From positions 605,440 to 669,439 of the forward strand of contig PTEX01000278.1 of the NCBI GenBank assembly GCA_003342815.1: a stretch of 64,000 nt of DNA. The letters are read 5' to 3'. Shown here one piece after another: positions 1 to 14,000 of this stretch; within the stretch, counting starts at the first letter, position 1; each line of letters starts with the position of its first letter. The notes beneath the pieces are model-generated. The model was not told the origin of the DNA. It ran no database searches and was given only the letters and a program-made list of their open reading frames with translations. A program made the translations under genes and the position numbers. The stretch comes from Eudromia elegans. Its lineage: Eukaryota; Chordata; Aves; Tinamiformes; Tinamidae.

Positions 1-3000
1 CTTTATGGACTTGTACGTCTACAGCTTGTCTACATATATGAGGTAATGATTTCTTTGCTAAATCACGTCAGAGAACAAGTTGCTTTAAATCATACCCCAT
101 GAACCATGGGCCTCTACTCTGTGCTGCTCTGCAGAATAGCTGTAAGGGGTAGATACTATCTGCTAGTAACCAAAGCTTTTTCTCAATATTGAGGCATCTG
201 GAATGCTCCTATATATTCTGGTCTCCTAGTTCATTAAAAAAATAGGTAAATATGACAGTAATTCGAAAGATTTTGTTTGAGCCTTTCTACACATCCTCAC
301 CAGCTTTGGAACAGAAGATAGCTACCACGTACCCGATTAAAAAGTCAGCCTCAATGTAGTATTAGGTGGTGGATTACCAAGGGCAGGTGCCAAACTGGGA
401 CTGTTTAAGGATTTACGTACCCAGTATCTTAAAACACACTAAAATGACTATCAGATTTGAGAGAAACACATTATATGAGGCTTTGATGAATGCATGTCTT
501 AGTGTAGGTCACAGAAACCAAACTTGGTGAAGCCAACTGCTAACTGATGATAATATCTTATCTTTTTATTGCAATTACCTTTTAAAATGAGAGGAGCCTC
601 TCTCTGAAAGGATAAACTTTTTCCATAACAGAGCTTTAAAATCGTGAAAGGCTGGAATACGATGACTTACATGGACAAGTCATTGACCAAGAACAGTATT
701 AAACTAAGAGTAAGTTATCTCTTAGTTTCTGTAATAAATCAAAAATAAGGTTATAGTGTCCTTAGATTACAGTACCTTAATTAGAGGTTATCCTTCAAGG
801 CACACAGTGTCTTATCAGTGCTTCTTTTATCAAGGTGTTTGTGATAGCAGCTTAGTGCTGGCAGCAAGCAGTCTATTTGATAAGCAGCATATATTTTCTA
901 CTTTTCTTGTTCTTGCTTTGGGGATATTATTCTTTTTTTCATCTGGTAATTATATTTTTAAATTGAGGATTATCAGATTAAAAAAAAATCAGTTCTAATT
1001 TTGAAGGTGTTATACTGAAATTGAGTTGTTTTCTTCTGTAGCTTGTCCTGTTTGATAGTCCAAAGTATATATCACTGGGATCTTATTTCTTATGTGGTGT
1101 TTTATTGTTACAGTTTTATTTTGATTATTTTTTCAATTGAGCTATCCTTTTCTATGTACTATGATATGAAATCAAGATATTTTCTTCTTCCTCTAAACCT
1201 TTTCTCTTGCTCCACATCTCCTCTGCGCAGATGGATTGTCATGGATTTGATGCATTGTGCAGGTCAAATGACAACTCAAAATTATCCTTCTGATTGGCTG
1301 CTTGTGACCATTATGAAAAAATTTTAGAACTGCCTGTTTTCTTTCAATGATGTCTTCTGTTTTGACTTAGGAAGGCCCTGTCTTTGTATGTATTGTGATG
1401 GGAAATTCAGCTTGGAGCAGGTCTCTGCATTACCTCCCTCACTCTTGCACTTGACACTGCTTATCGTGAAAACTGCTGATGGTTTGCCCTACTTCCTTGG
1501 TCAGATAATTTTTTTAAATTTTCATAATAAAAATACTATATATTTCCATGAAGGTAAGGCCATGGATATATGTTAATCAGGAAAAAGCAACCTAATTATA
1601 CAGATGAACTTGGCTCCATCAGCTGACTTCTGTGAAGCAGATTGGTGTTCTGGATTTATTTCCCAATTATACTATGGAGTAGGGATTGACCTTTTACAGA
1701 TTTAAGAATCGTGTAATGGATTAATTTTGATTTAGAAATGTGTTTATTTTAGTTTGCTATTTTGAAATTCCTTCTCTTCAACACTTTCAAATAAATATAC
1801 AAGTTCTTCAAACTGCTTTTCACACCTTGCTTCTGTTAGAGATGTTCACTGCTTCTGTCTCTTCGTAAACTTGCTCATTTTGTTGCATTTTTTTCCCTTG
1901 AATTATTTATAGCATGATTCAACTGTAAAGTTGAAAGCACACAGTTTTTTGTTTCTAAATTCATAATGAGTTTAATGAGTTCATTATGCCTTTTTCCTTT
2001 TTAAAATTCAGTGTATGTCTGTGAAGATTTAAATCCTTTTTTTCTACCCTTAGGGATGATTGTGATAAAATATTAGTGTTCACAACTTCTACTCCCATTA
2101 ATAGGAATAGTTTGTAGTCTCTCCTGGACTACAAACATCTGTGCCGAGTCATAAGACAAAACTAGTTAGGAGTTTTGTTAATGAAATACTAAAACACACT
2201 TAGACAAGTGGGTTTTTTGTTTTGGTTTGGGGTTTTTTTTTGTCTGCATTATCAAATTAATGGCGGTTGCTATCAGTTCTCCTTGTCCTTATGGAAGAAT
2301 TTCTTTTTCATATTGGTGACCTATGTCTAATGCAGTGCCATTGATATATGCCATAAAATTCATGGATTTTTGCTGGAAGAAATCACATTTTACAGCAGGT
2401 GATGCAAATGGATATCTGTCTTATGGGACGAGCTCTAGAGGTGTTGAGGCTAGTAGTATAATTTGCATATCTGTCATAATATTCTTTTTGCTGTAGAAAT
2501 ATTATAGCCTTGGAAAAAAACTTCCTCAGCCTATATGGTCAGAGGCAAATCTTAAAACAGTTGTCACTCTCCATGAAGCCTTTTGTATAGCTGCTGTTGA
2601 GCTTTGATTGCTGAAATACTGATAACTGGCCTCCAGTTATTAAAGGTTGAGCTAAACCTTGCTCTGTGCAGAGACACATCTGTTCTTTATTGCCTACGGG
2701 GAATGCAGAGCAGGACCTGTAAAGAAGCTGCCTGTAGTGTGGGACTAGAAACACACAACACAGAGATGGTTCTTTACCAGAGCTTTAATTTGTAGATGTG
2801 AGCCATGCACTACACACACATCTCTACTTCTTCTGGATATGTGATTAACATAATAAGCATGATGTTTATGTGAGATAAAAATCTCTGATATAGAGACACT
2901 TTTCCTTTCCTGTTCCATATGCATAGCTTCTATTAAGCAAGATAGGATTTTAAATGAGTGTCATACTAACTTTATTCCTTGAGTTGGACTGAATTTTCAG

Positions 3001-3266
3001 CAAGTAGGTGACACTGCACAAAGGAAACCAATCTATTAAGGACTAGCTGCTGATGGTTGTAGATAGTAAAATCTATTTTAATGAATAATTCTCAAAGTAA
3101 AAAGGATTTTAACAGTGTAAGCTCTCATGATGCTTAGAACTGCTAGAAATGTTCAGTTAGCAAAGGTGAGTTCCATTTTTCTCTACTTCTAGGTGTAAAA
3201 GTTGAACAAAGTCTGTGAAACTGGTGAGGTCTGAGGTATGTGGTAAATACCAAAACACATTTCCAA

Positions 3267-3287
3267 GTGTGTGTGTATGTGTGTGTG
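3267..3287. repeat. (TG)n microsatellite
   Basis: A short TG dinucleotide run with one TATG interruption. Confidence 0.9.
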
Positions 3288-3506
3288 CACTAATGAAGCA
3301 GAAGTCTAGATAATGAAGACTCTGAAATGTGACTCTGAAATGTCTGCAAGTTGTGCAGGAGTACCCTTCCTTTGCCAAGTGTTTTCTGGTAAAACTGGCT
3401 TTTGTATGGTAGCATGTTTTTTATATAAAGTGAGTAATGGAGCTTTTAAAATTAGTAGCCGCTTTACTTTTTTGGATCTTTCTACTCTCTGGAAAGTTCA
3501 TATCAG

Positions 3507-3570
3507 TATATAATATATATAATATAATATATTTTATATATATATAGGGATATGTAATATAATATATATA
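3507..3570. repeat. AT-rich simple repeat
   Basis: Irregular TA/ATA repeats (TATAATATATATAATATAAT and similar) with one GGGATATG interruption. Confidence 0.9.
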
Positions 3571-5359
3571 CCTCATCAAAAGGTATATTGTCTAGTTCAA
3601 CTTGAATATGCAGCTTGAAAAAGAGATTAAGATATATGATGTTTATACATAAAAGATAAATTCATATGTATTCTAATATTTGACTCAAGGTTGTTTTTTT
3701 AAAAAAATTATTTCATCATGGAGTTCAAAAACATGATTTTGAATACTTAACATAATTTTTTCAGAAATGATCAAGGCAATTCATAACTCTGTCTTCCACA
3801 ACACAGTTGCAAAGCTTTCATGTTTATGTATGGCTCCTGAAAAGTGTTTTGAACAGGAGAAAAAAGGATTTTTCAAACACTGGTGAGCTTTGGATGAATG
3901 ATTTTATTCATTTGTTCATATAACAAATGCATAAAACAGCCTTTGAACAAAATGATATTTATCTCCTTCTTGTGTTTCATTTAATAGACAGGCTTAGTCA
4001 ACATCAGTGAGAATCTTCCATTTTAAGAAACTTCTTCATTGACAAGTTAGTACTGAGGAGGAGAACTCTACTGGTTTTACTAAAGGCGTTTTCTGTTTTC
4101 ATGATGTCACTGAATGCTTTGAAAATGACTTTATGTGTAGTAACATACTGTAAACTGCAGTGGAGAAAAGAAAGTGAATCGTAGGAATAGTATGCATGTT
4201 TGGGAAAACTTCAAGCCTACTGAAGCCAACCTGTGAAGTCAATATATAGAATTGCTGCTGGGTTGGAGTGGAAAGTATGTTGGAAAATTGGTCTCTCTTT
4301 TTCTTCCTTCAGTTTGGCTTTGGTTTCTTGCAGAAACCGCAAGACTTAAACTGCTGCATTGTAGCACAAAGAGGCTGCTTCTAAGGTTACAGTTGCTTAG
4401 AACATGTGAAACATCGTGGATGAAAAAAATTTAAAATACATTCTGACTTTGAGTATATCTTTTTGAAGTCAAGATGTGATTGCATATGTATTTTAATGGA
4501 TCAAACATTTTAAATAGAAGTCAAAATAACTTCTCTTTGCTGTTTTTGGCCCCATCTTTCCATATTGACTTGCTTCTGTGATGATCAATTGAGTATTTCT
4601 TTGCTATTTTTCATCACTAGCACTTTATGAGAAAAGTCATGTTATTAAAAGCAGTCTTTCAGTATAATTGTGTTAGTTATATCTTATCTGTTGCAGATAG
4701 ATATTTTTATGGAAAACACCATATCGTGCAGTGGATCTGTGTTATTTAATCAGAGGCAGTATTAGAAATGTGAATCTTTATAGGCAGTGAAGTGGTGAGG
4801 AGATGAGAAGAAACCTCTCTGTTACCTTAATAATTTTCAGCTAGAATTTTTAAGTTGTTTTACATTCAAGTGGTGGCAGACAGAGACTTCAGAGAGTATT
4901 TTTAGATATAGAGACACTTAAAATAGCTACAAGGAAAGAATATTACTAGCTTTGAGGTATCTAAGAAATAAGTAATGGGCTAGAACTTAACTGCTTCTAT
5001 ATATTTGGATGGATTGTAGATACCAGCAAATATTCTGGATAAAGACAATTGAATATATGCAAGCTTTTCCATGCCAGAGAACATATACTATTTGGTACCT
5101 TTTTTCAAATGAGAAATATTAAACAGAAAGGGGGAAAGCTGAAAGAGAAACAAATTCTCGTTGGCTATTCCTGTTCAGTTTGCACCAAAGCACTAGTACT
5201 AGAACAAAATACTGTTTTTTAAAAAGTTGCCCCTTTTCAAAAGGCAGAAGAGCAGAAAGTTGTCAAAAAAAAAAGATAATTAAATCCCTGTAAGAGCTGT
5301 TCATGAGAGAGAGCAGAAACTTTGATTAGTTGACCGAGTATTTTTGAGTAGGAATGTTA

Positions 5360-5403
5360 GGAAAGCTTACGCTTTCCAACTTCTTGCTGCAGATATCTGC
5401 AGC
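5360..5403. repeat. Two adjacent perfect inverted repeats
   Basis: GGAAAGC-TTAC-GCTTTCC (5360-5377) is followed eight bases later by the perfect 18-bp palindrome GCTGCAGATATCTGCAGC (5386-5403). Each could form a small hairpin or cruciform. No function is evident. Confidence 0.85.
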
Positions 5404-8264
5404 CACAACTGGACAACATCATCATGGAAGGTTGTCCCATCCCATAGCCCAAGAAGGATGCATCTTTCCAAAAGATCTAACCCATTCTGAGTAGAAACTA
5501 AAGATGTCTTGTGCTCCAGACCCAACCAAAAAAAAAAGGAAAAAAAAAGCCAAAAGTTGATGCTTTGAATTTTCCTATTAAAAATTAATCAAACTTACAG
5601 GGCAAAGATTGCAGTTCACTCTCTATTTATGTAGGAAGTGCGAATACTTAAGAGCTTTGATCTTAATGGAAGCTTTAGGCTTTTTTTTTTTTTAAATTAA
5701 TAATGATTTTACAGTTGTTATTTAAAAATACTTCTAAAAAATACTTGTGAAACTCCCTTTTGCTTAAGAAATCACAAATATTTAAAAGATGAGGAGAGAG
5801 AGTCTCAGATTTTAGAGGAGACAGAAGACCCCCCAAATTAGAGGGACAAATTAAGACAGTAAACTGTTGGTTAAGATTGGGATTCAGGCCCAGGGAGTAG
5901 ATGGTTGTGGAGTAACTTTTCCAACTTCAGAAGATTCTGTAGCATTAATGTAAGAAAGGAGTAGATTTGCTTTTTTCTTGCAGTATTGCAAGATTGGAAG
6001 TTTCATATTTGTTTCCTTCACCAAGGTTAACATTTAACGTGACAAAAAACAGACCCTAACATAATTTCTAGATTACCTGCTATAAATTGTAGCCCCTACC
6101 CAGTCCCCATGGAAAAAGCTTGTAGGTTTCTTATTACATTTGTACTGTTCATGTAATGCATTTATGAGTTTGTTTACCCCTTCCATTTGATCAAATTGTA
6201 TATAATATGTAATAAGAAGCCACTTTATGACAGTTATTCTGTGTATGCAAGGAATTGTTTAAACAAATAGAGCAAAATTCAGATTCTATTAGGATCAGAC
6301 CTATTAAAATGTACATGTATGCTACGAAGAGTGTGAAGAAGCTAAAATAATGCAAATGTCAGAATCTGCATGGCCTTGCCACTGGGAGAGGTATCACTCA
6401 GGAGACATTCCTTGAAAGTTGCAAGAAACAGGAAATGTGTTTATAAAACAAGTATGAAAACATGCTCTGTTTTCCTGATAAAAATTACTTTGATAAAAGA
6501 ATATCTCAGTTATGTGTCCATAAACAAATTGAGAAAGTTAATTACTGTGGGATGCTTGGAGACAAAAGGGACAGTATGTTACATTAGTTCATGATTCTTT
6601 TGTAATATTTTGAACTCATTGGAGTTATTCTTAATAATTTGCAATGTGTATAAACATTGTACTCATACATCATTGCATCTTGGACAAGACGTCTTTTGAT
6701 AGAGGCCATTTCTTATATACTTTTAAAATTTTCAAAATACTAGTCAAAGTAATTTGAAGAGCCATTGCGTACTCATCAAATCTAGGCAAAATGAAATAAC
6801 TGCCCTCTTCTTAAAGCAAAGATTTCAGTGCTAGTTGACTTGAAGGTCCTTTTGAGATAAGTCCTGTTTTAAGGTGAGCTCAGTAAAAGACTGTTTACCT
6901 ATATGAAACCCTTCCTTATATAAAGTAGAATTTCTTATCAGACACTTTGGGAAAAAAAAAACAAAACATGACACTATGCAATTCAGTCTTGTAAATTAAG
7001 GATGCTTTCATTATATAACCAAATGTCCAAGGCACCTAAATCAAATGATCTAGTGGAATAAAGTATTCAAATTGTCAAAAAATGTATCCTGGAATACAAA
7101 GAAGAATAATCGTGAATCTAATTTGGCTTCTCTGAGTGCATGTCTATATGCAAATTCAGCCTATCTCTAATCTGCTCTCCAATTGCTGGTGGGGAGATGC
7201 CTGAAACAAAATTGTCAAGCAACAGTGACTCTATTAAGAGGCTGATAGCCTGTGAACAGGTGCAGAAAAGCTGTTATGACAGGAGAGCAGAGCCAGTCCT
7301 CTCTATGAATGCTTGTGACGACGGGACAAATGGAAATTTGCTCAAGTGTTACCCAAAGAAAAATGTCCATGTCCTCCCATACAGTCCGTCAAACTAATGA
7401 GCATGAATTCTAGAGGGGTCAGAAATGAAAACTAGATATTTTTGGCTAATGCTGTAGGATTTAAAACCCCTCACAACTGAAACAGTACTTTTTTGGAATC
7501 CACAACATGCAGTATTTGCAAGTCTAAATAACACATGGGCCACTGAAGTTAAGTTTCAATTCTCTCCTAGTTTTACAAGATATATTTAGTTAGCCAGAAT
7601 CTATTTATGTCACCTGTGTCACTATCTTTGAGACATTCTTATGTAATAGTCCATGCAGTAATTGCAGATTTTGTTGAGATTTTTTTTTTATAAAGTTGTA
7701 TTAACTCCAGCATGGAAAAAATGCAGAGACCAAAATCATCATGAAAACAGAATCAGGAAACTGGGTAAATCTGAGGGAAGTGCATAGGTGATGAGCTGTC
7801 CTTTGCCCACACCTAGTTAGCCAGCAGTGTTAGCATTTAGTGTGACAAAGCAGTTTTGGATGCGCTTCTAATTTCAGCCCTGCCTTGGATTCTTTTGTTC
7901 ATGGCCCTGCTGCAGCAATCTGTTTTATCTAAGGGTGACACTGAAGAGTCGGGAAAATTTGACTTTGTGCAAAGACAAGCTGCAGCAAAGACTAACAAAA
8001 ATAAATTCTGCCCATGTTCTATCTGCACTGCTGTCTAGACATGCTTCAAGATTATGGTGACAGTATATAATCTCTTCAAGAATAAGTTGGGAAAAAAACC
8101 TAAGGGCAGAGCTCACTTGCAGCCTGAATAAATGAAAGAGGCATAGGGTAGGAGTTAACTAGGATAGCTAGTTTAGAGCTGCCGGTGTTTTGATCTGCCA
8201 GTTTAGGGAATCAGCTGTAAAAAGTTATATAAGAAGAACAATTATTTGATGTGAAGCCTTAGCA

Positions 8265-8302
8265 GTAGGAAGTAATTACAAAGGTAGGAAGTAATTACAA
8301 AG
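8265..8302. repeat. Tandem duplication of a 19-bp unit
   Basis: Two identical copies of GTAGGAAGTAATTACAAAG lie head to tail, followed by GTAGGTAGG and then an A-rich tract. Confidence 0.95.
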
Positions 8303-8311
8303 GTAGGTAGG

Positions 8312-8361
8312 AAAAAAAAAAAGAAAAAAAAAGAAAAAAAAAAGAAAAAAAAGAAAAAAAA
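8312..8361. repeat. A-rich (A6-11 G)n tract
   Basis: About 50 bp of A runs separated by single G residues. It could be a decayed poly-A tail, but no retrotransposed sequence is recognisable next to it. Confidence 0.9.
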
Positions 8362-10096
8362 GGAGTTGTTCCTCATTTTCCTGACTTTCTTGGGTAATTT
8401 TGGAAGATAAATCAAGCCAAAGACTTGCTTTGAAGACAAACTGGAGCTTAATGGACCATTGGGATGACTAGTGTCATCTTGAAACAGAAATCTTGATTCC
8501 TTTCTATTTTAAAATTATTTAACTGTTATTGCAGAGCATCATTTTAGCATGGTTGTTTTAAGTACAAGGTCTTGTATTTGTGTAACTTAAAAGAAGGTGA
8601 ATTATACTACAAAAGATACTAGATAATAAAAGATAATACAATATCAGACATCCAAACATATTAAACAAAAAAAAAAGGAATTATCAGATCTATTTATTAA
8701 ATTTAGCTAAGTTTCTTCTTTCTTATATTAGCCTCTGTAGTATTTGCTTGTTTGTTTGTTTTGTGGTCTGTTACTCTCCAATTTAATTGACACTTGAAAC
8801 TGGTCTTTCACCATTTCCCCAGGGAGATTTCATAGGATGGGAAATTTCAGAGCATGATTTTTATTTATATATAACAATATTAATGGAACTAATAACATAT
8901 CCAGTACTCTCTTTAAGGTTAATTGCTTGGTTGTAGATTTGCACTTAAGAAGTGAATTAGGCAGCTGTTCTGGATGCACTTGAGACTGTTGCAAGAGAAG
9001 GACAAAAGGTCAAGAGATTCACTAGAATTTGGATTCTTTTTAATTTCTCATAATATCATTTTCTCTCAATTTTAAAAAATATCATTGTAATACAATCACC
9101 ATTGTCACAATACTAACCTACTGCTGTTTTTGCAAGGATAAATTTATAATTCAGCCTACTGAAAATAGAAATAGAAAGTGACTTACTAATAAGGGCAGCT
9201 CTTGGTGAGTAAAGATAGTAGGTTTAAATCATGCAGATTTCTGATATTTAATTTTAGTAAGCTACTTTTTTCCCTTTTCCTCACTTGCCTAGTTCTAACC
9301 TGAATGGTTAGATGGATAAATACCTTGGCTGAAATGTTGATTTTGAACTGTTCTTGTTTATCTAAGTGCTTAAAGTCAACAGGACTAAGTCAAAAGCTTT
9401 TCAAGCAGTGTGCCTGACCTCCAAAAGGAAGCTCAATTTTGTCAAAGTAACAAATGAAAGGCAAAAGAAAGACCTTTGCTGAACTGAGCATAAGTGTCTT
9501 AATCTTTTTCAAGTGCTTTGAAAGTCTGATTTCAGAGATCACAGAGACAGTATGTGTAATACAGTATTTTCATACACAGTGACATAGAACTTTGAACTGA
9601 TACTAGGAATAGAAAAAGAATGTAGCTCAGATACTGTAGCTAGTGTAGCTCACATTTTCATTTCCTAGCTTTCTGAGTGAGGTTGGATAAATAATTCTGA
9701 TCAGAGTGGAAGTGAGATGCCTCCAATTCACACAAAATAGCCAAAAATCTTACAGTTCCATGATCCCATGAAAATACACTATTTTTGGCATACATGGACT
9801 CAAAATCAAATCCAGGTGTGAAATACCCCTGAGAGAAGAATCAGCCTGTGATCTCTGTATTCCCAGAAAATAACTTAAAGTTTGTCTGTAGAGTTTGAAG
9901 AGAAAAAGATTTTCATTAGATCTCTAAAGAATTACATAGCTCCCTAAAACCTAGAATTGCTTCAGTTCCTGCTCTGATTTAGATAGTCGAGTTTTTTTTT
10001 TCTCTTTTAAGGGCCTTTACCGGGATTCCAAATACAACCTGGCAGCAGTCACTTTCTTTGTTCCCAGGGGTACTTTTTTTGCTTGCTGTTTCAAAG

Positions 10097-10138
10097 AATA
10101 TATATACATAATATATATATATTATATATATGTATAAA
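10097..10138. repeat. AT simple repeat
   Basis: TA dinucleotide runs with minor interruptions (ATATATATACATAATATATA). Confidence 0.9.
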
Positions 10139-10489
10139 ATGTTTTGCTATTATTTCATCACTGCTATTCTGGAAACATGAAACATTTCTTCTTTTCTAAT
10201 AGTCACACTAATGTTCCTGCATTGCTCACTTGCTGTTAAGTATGTCTCTAAGGTGAAGGCACGTTGCAACATAAAATCATTTCACATGAGTTTCTGGGGT
10301 TTTTTGTTTAACTCTGCTAGTCATGAGCAATCGTATTCTCAAACCCATTGTGATCAGCAGGTAACGAGCAGATAATGGATATTCAAACCAGACAGAAATA
10401 TTAAGGCATTTGTTCTACATTGAGTATTAAAAAATCCCTGATTTGGGTACTGTTTGGTTTCTTTTTTTCTTTTAAATTACTCTGTGATA

Positions 10490-10552
10490 CTGATGTATAT
10501 ACATATACTGATATATATACATATATATCAGTAAATATATATATATTTAATT
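10490..10552. repeat. AT simple repeat containing a perfect inverted repeat
   Basis: TATA-type repeats that include ACTGATATATAT-AC-ATATATATCAGT (10507-10532), with 12-bp arms around a 2-base centre. The ACTG/CAGT ends extend the symmetry beyond plain TA repeats. Confidence 0.9.
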
Positions 10553-12591
10553 ACAGCTTAATTTTGCATACCTAGTGCTAAAACTTGTAGGTATCGGATT
10601 AATGAGCATAGCAAGGTGAATAAGAAGGAAAGAACTTGGTCAACTTTTGCATTACACTTTGAATATCTGTTTGCTTTTTTGTAGACATGGTAACTTTTTT
10701 TGTTATATGGTCTATACGTTTGCTAAAACTGTACCAGCATAATCATACCAGGCCTTGTGCATTGCCACTACTTGAAGAAAGCAGCAAAAGAAAACTGTTT
10801 TCTTTGAGTTTCCGGTTGAAAATATTATAAAATTTATCTGTGTCCTCAACTGCAAAGAGTTTATATTGCAAAGGCCCCCTTGTTTTTAAATTGCACTGGT
10901 CAGAAGTTGCAGTGAGTCATAAAGTGAATAGCCCGCTCACATTTAGTGCAGAGAAGAAGGCACAACCACTGTACGTGGGTAGTGAAAGGTGCGGGTGGGA
11001 GCCCCAAAGATACAGTAGAGTTGCAAAGTGCTGAGCTCCCTGGAATGGACTGTGCGAGAAGGGCAGCTGCAGGGACGCCACGGCAGGGTTTGTGGAGGCG
11101 GAAGATAAAAAGTGCTTCCCTGAGCCATGCTGAGAGCAAACCGCTGTGAAAGTGGAATATTTGGGTTTGTGCAATTACTGGTGTTACCGGAGAAGCTCTG
11201 ATCAGAACACAATGTCCTAGAGTTCATTACTGGGCATGTTCTTTTGCCAATGCCCAGAGAAACAAATTTCCACCAAGGTTACAAGGACGTTTAGAAGCTT
11301 CTATTGTTTTGAAATGTCAATAACTCTCTGATCGCTCTACATATGAATGGAGCTTTTGATAAATATGAACAAAGACAGCCACGTGTAGCCACCATCTTTC
11401 TTCTGCCTGCTAACTAATAATCTGTGTTCTATGTAAGAGAAAAATTGCAGAATGCCAGAAGAATCCCTAATATTGTTGATTTTTACTTATAGAGTAGAAA
11501 GATGGCTCAGAAATTAAAACAAACTTAATAGTTACTTTTTTGTAACTTTGTTTAACAAAATTCTAAAAAATGTATTTAAATTTTTAAAATAGATTTCTTC
11601 TACAAGGCTTTGGAGCACTAAGAAAGGAAAAGAAGGGAAGTAGGAAGATGAATTTTAATTAAAGCATTAACTTGACTATATTTTGGTTCCTTGCTTTATG
11701 TGCAACTGTGAGAAAATCATTTTGTCTTGTGCCATAGTTGTTCTTTCTAACACAGGGATAACCATTTTATTCTGCCTTATTTTGTCTTCTATATTCATAT
11801 TACACATTCTTTGAGACTCCAAAGAGCAATATAAATCTAAACAAGCAGCCATATAAATCCTCCACTATATGCAGATACAACAAGTTAAAAAGAAAAAAAC
11901 AAACCTAATTTTGTCTGGGTTGGTGGTATTACTTTTATATTGAAGGGCGATGGTAAATGCTAAATAAAGGGTAGACTTTGTACACTGGATGTACAAGGAA
12001 AACACACTACCTATACTTTCTGAAAGGAATTTTTAAAAAGAAGCTGATGTTCTTCTTGTTTCTTAATTTTCTGTTTGAAATGGTGTCTTTGTAATGCAAT
12101 GGTATATTTCATAGGCATTACTTTTTTTTTTTTGCTGAATTTTGTATACTTTATGAATTAATTTTATCAGTTGACTGCAATAGAATATGATTTGTAGGTG
12201 ATGTTTCACATTGTGTTTTAAAGTTGGCAATGATACGGTTGCCTTGTTCCTTATATGTATATATATGTATGTGACTTTGTAGGAACCATGGTTTTTTGCC
12301 CTCTATTGTGGTTGGAGGCTGATCTGAGATTTCACTCTTCTTGATGTAGAACTGTGCTTTCACGCAGATAGCAAAGTCCAACTGAAATTTTCAAATGAAT
12401 CACATGTTTTAGTAGAAGAAAGAGAGAAAATATTGATCTTAAATGATGCCCAGACAGGACTGTAAAAAGAGTGAAAATGAGAATAAGGCAGAAACAGATG
12501 ACTCTGATTTTGTGTAAGAGCTATGCCTTTCGATTTGGTTTACTTTAATCATAGTTCTTTACACAGAAGCATTTCTTCTCTGTGTTATCTC

Positions 12592-12611
12592 TTTTTTTTT
12601 TTTTTTTTTTT
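12592..12611. repeat. Poly-T tract (T20)
   Basis: An uninterrupted run of 20 T. No retroposon body is recognised on either side. Confidence 0.95.
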
Positions 12612-13613
12612 ATTGTCCGTTGTCCATGAGTGAGTGAATTCTGTAGTGTTTACCAAGAGTTAGTACTGAAATGGTAGATCACATGGTTTTGTAAGATGCT
12701 GTAAAGCCAATAATATTCAGCTGTAGCCTAATGAAGAGAGGGACCTTCATGGTGGCTATGACATAAAAAGTGGGAATTTCACTCACTGAGCAGTGTAACA
12801 TCCCAATAACGTTAGGGAATAGGGAAGTCTGTATAGCAGCTACATCTTATTTGTCAAGTAGTAGTTACTTGGAATAAGGAAGACTGTAATCGGCATTTAA
12901 CATATAAGCCCCCTCAGACTAATTCTAACCAGAATAAAACTCCGTAATTCTCTCTGGAGCTAATTTATATTTATGCTGTGTGCTATAAACCAACTTTTGG
13001 TGAAAGAGGGAGGAGATTGAAAATGTAAAGATCATAGCAATATAAATTCTTGAGGCATCTCATTTTCTTGATCAGAGGAGAGCAGAAAAAGCAAACTGTC
13101 AGTAATTTAAAAGTATGATCATTTCTGTCATAATTCAACAGAGAGAACAGAAGCTAGTGAGCCAGAGGATGATGTCTGCTGAAGTGACTTTGCTTAGTTT
13201 CTGTAAACACTTTGCTACTAAATGGCTGCAAGTCAAATTTTGGGGCAGGCAATCTTTGACTTGACTGAACACAGGATCAAAGAAGGTCTTCATGTACCAA
13301 GATATCAGTCTTCCTTAAATTAGACATATGCTTCTCCACAGACACTACCTACAAAAACAGCCCAAACAGCTTAAACAGAAGGTGACACATCTATGACAAG
13401 TAGGGATCCTGCGGGCAACTGCAATATGAAATGTGCTAAACTGAGGATTCTCTGTAGCCTATGTAAGGTACTTTGTAGGATAGGACAGAGTTGTATTAGT
13501 AGATTTCTGTCTGTGTGTCCTTGCATTGCACAGCTTATCTCAAAAACAAACAATTTTTTTTAAAAAGTGCTTTAATGTAGAGAAGATGTAATGAGAAGAG
13601 TCTTCACTCTTCA

Positions 13614-13695
13614 ATGAAGAATTAATATTTAAATAATGAGGAACTCATACTTAAACTCAGGAAAGAACTTATGAAGAATTCATATTTAAATAAAT
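13614..13695. repeat. Near-identical direct repeats about 57 bp apart
   Basis: ATGAAGAATTAATATTTAAA at 13614 and ATGAAGAATTCATATTTAAA at 13671 differ at one base, suggesting a small local duplication. Confidence 0.75.
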
Positions 13696-13779
13696 TACCA
13701 TGTGAGCTACAGTTACAGAGCATAATATGTGCCTATAGAAGAGACAGGAGGGAAAGGCTACGTCCCTAACTTTGCAAAG

Positions 13780-14000
13780 TGTTAGTGCATGTTATGCACA
13801 CGTGCCAGTTTTGTCCTGCTCCTATTCTCCCCTGCGCAGAGCTACCCTGGCCTGTGCCTTTCTTCTGCTGGTCTCCCCAGCCCTGCTCTCCTCTTCTTGC
13901 TTCCACAGTCCCTGTTGGCAATGTGGCAGCTCCCAGGTACCTGGGCCAGGTTCCTGCTCTGCAGCCTCTTGACTGTGGTTTAATCTGCAGAGAGTTGGTA
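13780..14000. other. Locally GC-rich block of unknown nature
   Basis: The block is visibly richer in C and G than its surroundings and is pyrimidine-rich on the + strand (GCCCTGCTCTCCTCTTCTTG). Several overlapping reading frames are open on both strands here, as expected when stop codons, which are AT-rich, become scarce. No protein or repeat family is recognised. It may be an unrecognised old repeat. Confidence 0.4.
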
